Below, one piece after another: positions 39,987 through 50,547 of a stretch of 64,000 nt of DNA. How positions within the stretch are numbered: position 1 is the stretch's first letter; the number at the start of each line of letters is the position of its first letter. This stretch comes from Baylisascaris procyonis (Eukaryota; Nematoda; Chromadorea; Rhabditida; Ascarididae): positions 2,852,001 through 2,916,000 of the forward strand of contig JAZARR010000187.1 of NCBI GenBank assembly GCA_037389465.1, read 5' to 3'. The notes beneath the pieces were generated by a model, which worked only from the letters and a program-made list of their open reading frames with translations, was not told the DNA's origin and searched no databases. The position numbers and the translations under genes were made by a program.

Positions 39987-41049
39987 CGTCCAGTGATATT
40001 TTATGATTCGCTTCCATTGTTTGTTTGGAAGACTTTTTTTTGTGCTTTCAAATTGCCTTCTGAAATAAATATTTTATTGCTCTTTATTTTTATCGCATCA
40101 TAGATATTATCGTTGTTTCAGATGTTTGTAATCACCTGGAAAGCTGTCGTGTTTTGTTTTCAGGTTGGCCTGAAATCTGGCAAGTAGGACTTTGAGGGTA
40201 TTTGCGGATATAGGATAGAACTTTGAGGGGATCTGGGGATATAGGATGGGACCTTGAGGGGGTCCAGGGATATAGGAATTTTAGTCGTTGTTGAAATCTC
40301 CAGGACTTACCTTACACGTTACCCACTCAATATCCGCCGGTTCAACTATTCGTTCTACCAGCCTCTTTATTTGAAACAAGAAAATATTGTAGTAATTGAA
40401 ATGGTAATAAAAGAGTTGACATTATAATTTTCTATTTGTTCATGTTATTCTATCTTCATACTTCGATGAAATTTTCTCCTCCGTTCAGAATCTTAACGCA
40501 TAAGAGATTTGGGCTCATCCAAGACTTTGGTCTATGTTGGATTTTCTCCGACCCAAAACTTGACGCATCTCAGCTTCGGATCGTTCGACGATTTGGCCTC
40601 ACTCGAGTTTAACTGAAACTTAATTGGAGGCTATTTTATTTCCTGATCTAGCTTAATTGCTCCTCAGGTGAATTAAATAAAACTTAATTGCCAAGGAAAG
40701 CATTTTTTTTTAGTTCTCATCTATTCAGACGTTATAAAATTCAAAAATTTTCGATATATTAACGAGAGGTTCCTTATTCGAATAAAGAAGTTGATGATAT
40801 ATTTTGGCGATTTCTTTATCATTTGTATTAACGAGTATTCTAGTCATAAAACCAGCGCTAATATGCAATTTTATATATAACACTATATATGTAGCACATA
40901 TATAACATAATATACTGTTAAAATATCACAAAATCTGCATATAAAATGCTAAGAAATTTGCATACGCCGTGATAGTAAAGAATGCAAAAAGTATTTTGCA
41001 AATGTTTATCAATGAACGAAAAATACGAACAATGCGTTCATTTCTATAG
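39987..41049. other. Intergenic, no gene seen
   Basis: Spacer between the NOL7-like and REEP-like genes. AATAAATAT at about 40062 could serve as a polyadenylation signal for the former. A three-copy repeat lies at 40180-40275. Confidence 0.5.
40180..40275. repeat. Tandem repeat, about 31 bp, 3 copies
   Basis: Unit around GGGGATCTGGGGATATAGGA repeated three times between the NOL7-like and REEP-like genes. Confidence 0.75.
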
Positions 41050-44027
41050 ATGGCTGATTCGGTTGAAGGTGCTTCGACAGAGCTTGACGTAAAAACGTTA
41101 GTTTCAGCACTCGAACAATGGGTATTCGTCGGTGATAACTATTTGAGGGATCGTCTACGAATGCTACAGGTTTTAATTTTACCAATATTTTATTCGTTTT
41201 ATTCAATTATTCTTGTAGAGGCTATTTACCTTGCTTACTTGGCTTACCTGGTTTACCTGGCTTAGCTGGTTTACCTGACTTACCTGGTTTACCTGACTTA
41301 CCTTACATTATTTGCTAGTTGTTTTGAGGAAAAAACTTTTAAGAAATATTCCTCAAACATTTTTTTTTTTGATTTTTCTCTCGAAAATTTTAAATTCTTT
41401 CTACAAACTTCAAAAATTTGAGCGAAAAAAATCATTCAATTTCACGTAATGATGTTAAATTAAAATTTTTCTTTTTCACTTCAGGAGAAGACACCATTCA
41501 GTCGTCGTATTTTTATACTGCTTTTTTGTATCATTTTCCATCTATCACTAATCAAAAATCCAGCTGCACCTGCAATTGCTCATTTTGCTTCTATTGTTTA
41601 TCCTATCTATTGGTCTGCTTATGTAAGCTTAATATGAATTTCTATTATTTTAATGATGCGTCTGATACTATGAAAACAAAAATATGGTATAGTGATAGGA
41701 CGGTAAAGTTTTTGAGATAAGGTTGACAGTCAAGGAAAATTTTAACCTCTTTAATACAGAGTTCAAGGTTTTTGGCCAAATTTTGGCCAAAATTTTGTTA
41801 ATCAACAAAAAAAAAAGAATGCTAAACACAATTTTGACCGACATTTTTCTCTAAGATGCAAGTAAGTCGATCAAAAGTGGACTGAAGTTTTATATTTCGT
41901 ACAATTGGCATTGCAACTTCACTATTGCTTAACGTTAAATAATTACCAATTAGTGAATGTTGCTGCAAACGTTACCCTAAGGATTTGTAATATTTAGAAG
42001 ATGAAATGTTTGCAAATTGATGAATAAAATTTTTTCTCTCATTTGAGATTTGAACCAAAGAAGTTGAATATTCACAGCAAACGCTCTACCATTTGAGCTA
42101 TTCTCTTCAATCGCTTGTAATCGTTGAAATTACATATTATTGGCACATTTGTTGCGCTACGTCGAGCATATGATTGAATTTTTAGAATTTAGTAAATCCA
42201 TCATTACCTAGTCCAGATGAACTCAAAAAATTGGCAACATTTTCGTTTATCTCATTGCAAAAGAATATGCAAAATGCAACCGATAATTCAGAAGCCGGAG
42301 CAATTATGGTATTTTGGATTATCTTTGCGATTTTTACACAGGTTTATTGCTCATCGAAATATCGTTGCAATTAATCTCGAATAAAATGAATCGCTTCCTA
42401 TCATAAATTTGGCATAAAATTTGCAGTTTTAATTGCACCTATGTAAATTATATAGATAATTTGAATATTCAACAAATAAAAGGCTAGATAATAAAGTATT
42501 AATTGATAATTTAAGACTATATCAAAACTAGATATATTGACCACTGATAATAATAAGTAGGCTAATTAAAAACTCTCAAAAATATTCAAAATTTAAAAGT
42601 GATTAAGTGGTTATGATCTAGTCCAAGGATTGAATGGATAACGACGACATCCAGAATCCAAAAAGGTGGTGATGATATTAGCAGAATCCAAGAAGATTTG
42701 TGAAGCACTTTCTAAATTCTCTATGAGAGTTTAGTTGATTCGTCAGAGGAAAACTTTTGCATATATAACTTAAAAATGTGAAAATTCCGAAAAAAGCTAA
42801 AATAACGAACGTTAAAAATTTGAAATCACTTAATATATAATAAAGTATAGATATAGATTCTATCATTACTTTGTCATATATATTTATATTTTTAAGAAAA
42901 TATCTTCTTTTTTTTCAGTTACTAACTTTATATCCGAGTAATTTTTTCTATTTTATTGAACCCGCATTACATTTCTATTTATGGTGTCCAATAATCGGTG
43001 GTGCAAAAGGACTTCATCAACGTTTCTTTGATCCAATTTGTCAACTTCTTTTTCACAATCATTTCGACCCGATTGCATGGAAAAAGGTTTATTTATTTTT
43101 TTTTTTCTTAAGGTTTTTTCTTCAATTTCAAGAATTCTAAAAAAAAAAATTCATAAAGTTTTTTTTTTCGAAAAAGAATTTTGCAAAAACATATTTGCAG
43201 TATTGAAAATTTTTTTAATGCAATCATATATTGCAATGGGAAACATTACATAGAAAATATCGTTTCAATATGATTCATGAAATTGCGATAGAAATTTGAT
43301 ATTTTTCAACCTCTTTTTCTATTCTTTTATAACTATGCAAATTACGTCTTATCATTGAGAAATAATTTTCAATTTATTGCTCTTCTGTTTTTCAAATTTC
43401 GTTCATATGAAATTTGAAAAACAGACGAGCAATGAATTGCGATTTTTTTTATGATTTAAAAATGCTAAACGATGGAATATTATTCTCATATATATTAATT
43501 CCTTTGAAAATATCATTCGTATATATATAAGTTGAACACTTTTTTTTCGCATTTTATTTATTTACTATTTAGTGATAATTTTTATTCAATAATTCATCGG
43601 TTATTATTGAACCTATAGAATTAATTAGAATTTTTTATTAAAATTTATAGCCACGAGTTGTTTATATATTTTATTTATAGATTTATAAACGTTAAATTAT
43701 CTCTATAATTGTCTACTTTTTTTAAGTTTTTCTCTATTTTAATAATAATCTATTGAATTTCTTAGAAAACGTTCTAAATTTCATTAGTACGATCTGTCTA
43801 ATATCTTGGTTATCTTTTAGGTTTATCCATGGGTAGCTCGTTTAATTCGAATAATTGATCTATCTAGTCTACGCAATCGTTTAACTGCCGAAGAAATGAA
43901 ACAATTGAATGAGACGCTAAATGAATTGACTAATCCTAAGAAGGAGCCAATCAAATCGGAGCTCGACTCCAACAAGCAACCAACGACTCCTACTCAGACA
44001 GATATATCCACTGCGGATCCGAAATAA
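41050..44027 (+). CDS. TB2/DP1/HVA22 family protein (REEP-like)
   Basis: Five exons, all phase 0: 41050-41169, 41485-41622, 42186-42341, 42919-43086 and 43821-44027, giving 262 residues. An N-terminal cytosolic segment (MADSVEGASTELDVKTLVSA) precedes a hydrophobic stretch (FILLFCIIFHLSLI, about 49-62) and the family hallmark ASIVYPIYWSAY (about 75-86). The TB2/DP1/HVA22 core then follows: VFWIIFAIFTQLLTLYP, FIEPALHFYLWCPIIGG and AKGLHQRFFDPICQLL (about 128-180). The C-terminus is polar and rich in Lys, Asn and Thr, ending STADPK. Family members are hairpin-forming ER membrane proteins that curve tubular ER and link it to microtubules or vesicle traffic. Splice sites are good (cttcag/GAG, tttttag/AAT, tttcag/TTA, ttttag/GTT). 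An AATAAA lies at 44137-44142, 110 bases past the stop. Orthology within the REEP1-4 versus REEP5/6 groups is not clear from reading alone. Confidence 0.88.
41218..41312. repeat. Short tandem repeat TTACCTGGCTTACCTGGT-like
   Basis: About nine imperfect copies of a 9-base unit TTACCTGGY in intron 1 of the REEP-like gene. Confidence 0.8.
42036..42108 (-). tRNA. tRNA-like pseudogene fragment
   Basis: On the minus strand a good D-arm (AGCTCAAATGGTAGAGC) and a T-loop (GGTTCAAATC) are spaced as in a tRNA, with TGTGAA in the anticodon loop region (His GTG-like). The anticodon stem and acceptor stem do not pair. It sits in intron 2 of the REEP-like gene, antisense to it. I call it a decayed copy. 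Confidence 0.4.
43370..43439. repeat. 31-bp-arm hairpin in an intron
   Basis: Arms 43370-43400 and 43409-43439 are inverted copies with two mismatches and an 8-base loop (core TCTGTTTTTCAAATTTC). It lies in the last intron of the REEP-like gene. Confidence 0.9.
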
Positions 44028-44136
44028 CCTTAAATGCGATTTAAGCACTCAACGGAATTTACTGTAAATGTCACTTAATTAATCTTTTCATTCACATAAA
44101 CTGTATAACAATCGCAATTACCGCAGTAAACTGTGT

Positions 44137-44142
44137 AATAAA
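44137..44142 (+). promoter_or_regulatory. Polyadenylation signal AATAAA of the REEP-like gene
   Basis: AATAAA lies 110 bases after the TAA stop of the REEP-like gene, a normal distance for a nematode 3' UTR. No transcript evidence is available. Confidence 0.5.
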
Positions 44143-44609
44143 TATTATTAATAGCGTTCTTTGGTGTAAATCTTCGATCAGAACAGCAATCAATAATGGC
44201 ATATTTGATAGTCATGCGATCATGCATGTAACATATTGGCTGATATCTTCCTTTATGACGTCACTATTTACACAATAACGTCATCGAAGAGGAAATTCAT
44301 CGACGCTTTCGTACTCATGTGTTACGTTAGATAAGCGAATTTGCGAACTATGTGAACGTTCTGAACGCCTTTCGCTGTCTAATGTGAAAAATAAAAGCTT
44401 CCAGACGGTCTTATTAAATGATATGCGAAAGATAATCTATGAATCAATCGTTAAGATCTCAGATTCTTCCAGAAATGTCGCATCGATGATTCATCCGGAA
44501 ATTTTTTTTTTGATAATGAGTCAGAATAGAGTTGGATTTTTTTTTTGATTACCTATCGTATTTTATTGCAATAGTTTTCTAGTTTTCCGGTTGAAAGTAC
44601 TAATCAGAC

Positions 44610-44850
44610 ATGTAGACAGACACAGACAAACAAAGGTACATATAGCACGTAGCGCACAGACAGAATACGCGCAGGCATGTATGCGGACGTACATATAGAT
44701 TTACATACAGATACACGTACGTATAGGAATGTACCTATAAAGGACATACGCACGACATGCACAGACACACATACACGTACAGACACACATACACGCACAG
44801 ACACACATGCACGCACAGACATAAATACACGCACAGAACACACCGTGCAC
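44610..44850. repeat. Degenerate (ACACATACACGCACAG)n array
   Basis: Sixteen-base units around ACACACATACACGCACAG recur four to five times at 44762-44835, inside a longer AC/AG-rich zone. The 143-codon minus frame through it (SVRVCV repeats) is an artefact. Confidence 0.85.
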
Positions 44851-45265
44851 GAATACACAATACAGATGTACTTAGTACAAACGTAGAATAAAACGCAGCA
44901 CAATCTATAGGCATTGATGGTTATATCGCCAGGTATATATATATTTTTCAAAGGGCCAAAAAATCTATTTTTGATGTTAAAATCTTTTCTTCCTGGTAAA
45001 ATTCGAGTCTCCGTTGTGATGATCGAATGAATCATTTATTTTTATTTATTTATTTTAACAATTCAATAGCCGCAGATTAAATTCTCTAGAAATTCATTTT
45101 TTTCTAAATAATTTTGATTAAACTGAATAATTAAATTTAAAAGAAAAAAAATTAAATAATTTAAATGATTTCGGTCGGTCGCCTTCTATGAAATACCTAG
45201 AATGTCCTTTTTTTTGCAATCGGAAGGATTTGACTGAACTATGAAAATGAATTTATGGAAACGAT

Positions 45266-45316
45266 CAATTCCGGAATTCCAGACCGGAATTCCGGAAGTT
45301 AATTCCGGAATCACTC
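45266..45316. repeat. Cluster of TTCCGGAA palindromes
   Basis: Within 50 bases there are four copies of the palindrome (A)TTCCGGAA(T) or its half, in alternating spacing around CCAGACCGG. The arms can fold into a cruciform. Confidence 0.8.
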
Positions 45317-45438
45317 ATCATGAATTCAAAACAATTTAAACGCTTATTTTCATCTAAATATTATCGAATATTTCGAATGCAATCTCGCTTTTGTCTCTTA
45401 CTTATCGCTTATTGTTACAATCATTTTAATGCGTTTTT

Positions 45439-45640
45439 TTCTCTCCACAAAAGCATTCTTTAGAGGCGTTATCTGTCTTCATTTGATTTCCACCCGCCTG
45501 TCCACAAATTTCACTCTCGAAGCCCACTGCGTTCGTCTGAAGGAATTTTCTAAATTGATTGCCTGAACCTATTTCAAGCCCCGTTCCATATCTTCCAGAA
45601 TTTTGTCGTTGAAAATTTTTCGTAAATTAAACTCCGGAGT
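45439..45640 (-). CDS. Orphan last exon of an unidentified minus-strand gene
   Basis: The minus strand is open for 66 codons up to a TAA at about 45439 and looks like real protein: SGRYGTGLEIGSGNQFRKFL, then TNAVGFESEICGQAGGNQMK, then NASKECFCGEKKTH. There is no Met at the front, and the only nearby acceptor (TCTGGAAG, about 45592) is weak, so the left border is uncertain. Base composition is richer in G+C than the surroundings. I do not recognise the protein. The exon at 46936-47007 on the same strand may belong to the same gene. Confidence 0.4.
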
Positions 45641-46424
45641 TCGAAGAACACCGGCAGAGAGGATTTTTTTTATTGCAACAAATTGTGCGTGAATAGTCAA
45701 TCGAATTGGTTTCATCTAAGCAAACCTAATCTATTTTGTGAATAAAATTATTCGATGAGATGACATGAAAATTTTCCTTTAATTCACCAACGTTTTTCGA
45801 TTTTCATGAACTGACCAATTGACCAAGAGAACAACATTTCGAAAAAAAATGACCATTAGAAATTGGGACGAAAATTCGTGGCGTCAAATAGCGCGTTTAT
45901 TTTTATTTTTATTTTCGGATTTTATAAAAATTTTCGAAACTTAATAACTCTTATTGAAATGTTTTAATGATAGTTAAAATTTTGTTGAAAGTTGATAAGT
46001 TAGTGATATGCAACATCTTCATAAGCTTTCAGTGTGAAAAAAAAGAGGGGAAATAGAAATGAAATAGAGAGAATTAGAGAAAAAAAAGAAAGAGGAGTGT
46101 AAAAAAAAATGTGCTGAGTGATAAAAATATTATCGTACATCTGTAAGGGCAAATATTTTCTCGACACAAAAGCGCGCCTTGATCGTCATGTTTGCTCCTT
46201 AACCCCCCTTCCTGCAGCCCCTTTCCTTCCAGCCCCCCTTTTGCCTCCCCTCTTCCTCCTCTCCCCTTCCCACCCATTTTTGCAAACTTTTATTGACGAT
46301 TGTATCAACAGTCATTTTACACGCTAGAATTGCGTTACATTCCTCCGTTTTTTCGATTATCTGTTGCATATGGCTTAATTGCCTTATTAATTTCAGTTAC
46401 GGGCATAATTTTGACTTTGTATAG

Positions 46425-46498
46425 GCGGGGTTCTACTGCATAGAATACGGTATATATCACAAGTTTCGCTCAATTAGACACCATACGGTATTTCCCGG
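46425..46498 (+). CDS. Orphan internal exon, plus strand, unidentified
   Basis: Flanked by an acceptor (TTTGTATAG) and a consensus donor (CCCGG/gtaagt), this 74-base exon reads GFYCIEYGIYHKFRSIRHHT then VFPG, with no stop in that frame. The aromatic and basic composition looks like conserved protein, but I cannot name it and find no partner exons in phase nearby. Confidence 0.35.
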
Positions 46499-46935
46499 GT
46501 AAGTATCTTCGATCAAGGAATCATTCGATGAGTGGATGTCTGAAGTTATTCTTTAAGTGATTATATGACGTCAAAAGGTTTATTTATATAGACACCGAAG
46601 GTTTCAATGATAGCTGATGTGGCAAAGAAAAAAAGGAAACCATAATAGCACAGTTTTTATTGATACGGCAAAGAAAAAGAAACGATAATAGCATAGTTTT
46701 TATTGATATGAAAGAGAAAAAGAAAACTATTTATTTGTGAAAATATTGCTAGCACTACAAACAGACAGTTGTTTGGGTTAACATTGTATTCTAAGAAATG
46801 AGAGGGAAGTTAAGTACTTCAAGAAAGAGTAATTGAAAATGTGAGCACCAGAGAAGAATCAATTAAAAACTTTTTCGTCTGTTTGTCATTTCTTTCATAA
46901 TTCAATCGACTGATCATCATCATCAATGCACGTAC

Positions 46936-47007
46936 TTTAGTTTCTAATCGATCGGAACCTTGTTTTTGAGCTGCTGTACCGTAATATCTCGAATAGAAAC
47001 CCGGGGG
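46936..47007 (-). CDS. Orphan internal exon, minus strand, unidentified
   Basis: A 72-base exon with a strong acceptor (GATTTTTTACAG) and a strong donor (AAA/gtacgtgc) reads PPGFYSRYYGTAAQKQGSDR then LETK, phase 0 at both ends. It could be part of the gene ending at 45439. The neighbouring exons were not found. Confidence 0.45.
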
Positions 47008-47679
47008 CTGTAAAAAATCCAAGTTTTATCGGGCGAGGTGAAGAGGGGAAGGGTGAGTAGAGAGTAGACCTATATGGGATGGATCGAAGGGTTTGCAAAG
47101 TTTTTGCGAACTCTAGCAAGTCTATTTAACATCACAAGTAAGTGGAGGTGAATTTTTAAGTTTCATATTGCAAGGGATTTTGTTGAGAAATGGAAGACGT
47201 TTATTATAAGGTGAGTGATTGAAATAATTTAAAAAGAGATCATTCGAAGGGGTTTTATTCAGCGTACTACGGTCGGTTACCCTCGTACAAATGAAATGAA
47301 ATAAATTAGAAAGAATTTTTTTCTTTGCTATTTTCGTAGTAGATAATACATCCGCGCAATTACAGTATGAAATTCGAATAGGAGGCAATAAGTGAGATTA
47401 TTACGGTAGTGGGCGATCAGATTTTAAGTTACGGAGCAATAGCTTTCGGTAAAAATTCCTAAATGGGGGAAAGAATCAGCACAAAAAATCAATCTGTAGA
47501 AAAATATGTGTTAGAACAGCTGTCACCAATATGCACTTTTTTATTCTGTTCATTTACGCTAACCAGTTTCATCGATTAGAAATAGTTAATAAATTTTCTC
47601 GATAGTATTATAATTAACTCGACCAACTCGATAAATCTTCTCCGGAAAAAAATCGTCTTCCGGAAAATCTTCTTCGGAA

Positions 47680-47887
47680 GAAAACCGTCTTGCGGAAATC
47701 TTCCCCGGAAAAAAGAAAGTCGATCAGTGAAAAGCAAAAAAAAAAATCCGATATATTTGAAACAAATGCAAAATTTTTGGATGCATATAAATGTCTAATA
47801 AATTCTTTGAAAATTGATGCATCAATACAAACAGATGATAAGTGGTCTCATCCTTTAGTGTGCGTAATTGCTCATCAATTTCGTTGA
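47680..47887 (+). CDS. Possible last exon of an unidentified plus-strand gene
   Basis: An open frame of about 68 codons ends at TGA 47887. It starts lysine- and serine-rich (KSSPEKRKSISEKQKKK) and ends FLDAYKCLINSLKIDASIQT, then DDKWSHPLVCVIAHQFR. The 5' part repeats a 30-base unit (CTTCCGGAAAATCTTCTTCGG-type), so part of it may be low complexity. The only usable acceptor is the weak CTTCGGAAG. Function unknown. Confidence 0.25.
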
Positions 47888-48537
47888 ACAAGTTTTCAAA
47901 ATTTTCTCAATTGAAATCTTCAGACAGACAGACATCTCGACAGACAGACAGACACACATGCATACACGCATCGATAAGCAGACAGACAATATCGTCGCTA
48001 ATGTGTTGGAGAAAAATGTAAACTTATTGGCAAAAGCATATATAATGGTGCTGTAGCGATTGGTGTATTGCCGCACGTTGTTCATAACGTTTGCTTTACT
48101 GATGTCGTATAAATAAATCTAAAAATGTGTTTTCCATTGATTTTATTTATTTAGCTCTTTAGCTAAAACGATTTTTTTTTATTTATTTATCTATTCGATT
48201 ATTTCGCTATTTATTTCGTCAATTAATCTAAATACTAATTAAGGATCTTTTTTTTTTTAAAGAAATTTTCTCAATTTTTTTCATTGATCGCCTCATTGAT
48301 TTTCTAACAACACTTACAATATTATTGTTCGATAGAGAAATGCTGTTTTTTTTGTGTAAAGGGTATTGAATATTGTTTGGAATTATATATTTTTTACGAT
48401 ATATTTGGGTATTGGATTTTACAATATATGTTTGGGTAAGGGTATAAAAACACTTACAATATATTGTTTGGAATTTCTTCAATTTAGAGATTATAGTGAT
48501 TCCATTGTTGTTTTTTTTTTTTTTTTTCTACAGCATG

Positions 48538-48697
48538 AACAGCGTAGTGGGGAGGGTGAGAGGGGTGGAAAGGGAAGTGGGAATGGGATAAGGAGGGAAG
48601 GGGTGTTGAGGAGGGAAACAGCGTAGTGGGGAGGGTGAGAGGGGTGGAAAGGAGAGTGGGAATGGGATAAGGAGGGAAGGGGTATTGAGGAGGGAGT
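48538..48697. repeat. 79-bp purine-rich tandem duplication
   Basis: Two almost identical copies of a G/A-rich block (around GGGGAGGGTGAGAGGGGTGG). It is preceded by a T-run, so purine and pyrimidine asymmetry is strong. Confidence 0.9.
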
Positions 48698-49197
48698 TCT
48701 TTTAGAAACAACTCTAACAATCACTAAAATAGTCACATTTTTGATATTATCGAGTTATAAACAAGTTAATTTGTGTTGTTGTTAAATTTGTAATAGTAAA
48801 GATTTATTATAGAGCATTCTGCGAAGATTTTTTCAAAACCTTAGTGAAACGTTCATAGAATTTGATAGAATTGTCAAGGATGAGTTCGAGGTTCTTGACC
48901 TCTTTCGAATTGTTATGTAGATATTGTTCCTGACCTCTTCAGTTGTTTTATAGACATTGTTTCCTGACCTCATTTTTGTTATTATATATAGACACTGATT
49001 TTATGGGAAAACGTAGTGATGCGTTTTTCCATAAAATCGACCAATTATTAAACGTTTTTTCCCTCTCAATGAATAAATTATGAAACTAAAACTTAAATTA
49101 TGGATTTTCTTTCGATCTATTTTAGTGGCTGTAGGAATAATTTCATAGAAGTTATGCTCAGCAAATTTCGAATTATCATCGAAGAACTAGACATTTA

Positions 49198-49300
49198 GAC
49201 AGACAAGTAGGCAGACATACGAAACAGACGAGTAGGTAGACATACGAAACAGACAAGTAGGCAGACATACGAAACAGACAAGTAGGCAGACATACGAACA
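49198..49300. repeat. 26-bp tandem repeat, 4 copies
   Basis: Unit around AGACAAGTAGGCAGACATAC repeated four times with one or two changes. Confidence 0.9.
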
Positions 49301-50547
49301 ACATAAACAGAAAAAGATGTCTATTTTCATTAAAAAAAAAAAGGATTTTGCATGAAAATGCATCAAAAATTGTGAATTTATTTTCAATTGCTTAGCAATT
49401 AAATAATTTTTTGTCTCAGGTGTATCGCAAAAAAAAGCTTGCCCAGGTATATCTTAAAAACAAAACAAAAAAAAAAATCTATTTGCTTAGGTGAGCGTCA
49501 TATGAATGTGGCTAGCAACTAGCCTAGCTCTAAGCTCATCGACTCTTCACTTTGCTCGCTTAAGTGGCTTAAAGTAAACATTTATTTCGAGCATAAACCC
49601 CAACATTATTGTTGCCATCAATATTGTTCGACAATAATTCATCTGTCACCAATTTTTCATTTTTTTTTAAATTTGATTTTTTTTTCCAACGATAAATTTT
49701 TATGAAAAATTTTGGAATTTTCTTCGTATTTTTTTTTCATCATTTTCCACCGTTTTCTACAAAAATTATATTTTCTCTTTCATCTTTCTTGAGATTATTT
49801 CATGCAGAGGAATTTTTAGCAAAATCGAAACCCTCCCCCTCCCTCTCCTCCTCCTCCCATCTTTTTTTTCTAGTAAGGACCACCCAACTAGAGAGGGATT
49901 TTAGAATTATAATTTTAGAATTATAAGGGGAACATTGAATTTTCATCACCCAACTCTTCCATTATTCACAATATTTTATTATTTCTTAAACAAAACTATG
50001 AAACAATAACTTCCAGGGAATTGCCTTTATATCAAGAGTCACTATAGTCGTTAGATGCTATCATATTCCCCTCCTCTTTTCCCTCCTCTATATAAGAAAC
50101 GATCCGAATATAATTCATAAATGAATGAATATTCATAACATTCTTGATACCTTAAATAAGTATCTATTTCAGGTACGTTTAAAAGATTCCTAATATGTCA
50201 TCATAACTGGGAAATATTATAACATATAAAAAAAAAATTTTTTTTTTTTTAAATAATATATCTTTCATATGTTTAATTCAAAATTTTCTACGATTTATTG
50301 ATGTTTTCATTAGCACAAATAAATTCTTTATCTCACAGTTAGCTGTTTCTTTTTTTTTCATTTTTCACTCTCATAAAGCAAAAAATTACTTTTGTTTTTT
50401 TTTTTGTTTTATTTTCTATCTTTAATCTCAATCTTTTCATCACTAATAATGCTACGTTTATGTTGTATTGTTTAGTGATCGATTATCGATTATCGATTAG
50501 CACATTGATATCGATTAAGATTGATCAAAAAGTCTAGTCGATTGTGA

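Larger units (their letters stand above)
44143..45439. other. No supported gene
   Basis: Intergenic. It holds an ACAC/AGAC-rich simple repeat (44610-44850) that creates long overlapping frames on both strands, and a cluster of TTCCGGAAT palindromes at 45266-45316. Confidence 0.5.
47888..50547. other. No supported gene; purine-rich repeats
   Basis: Intergenic. It contains a CAGACAGA-rich stretch (47920-47990), a 79-bp purine-rich duplication (48538-48697) and a 26-bp repeat (49198-49300). Frames here are repeat artefacts or short. Confidence 0.5.

Noticed and set aside
44604..45035. 143-codon minus-strand frame
   Set aside because: Runs through the ACACATACACGCACAG repeat; repeats of SVRVCV are not protein-like.
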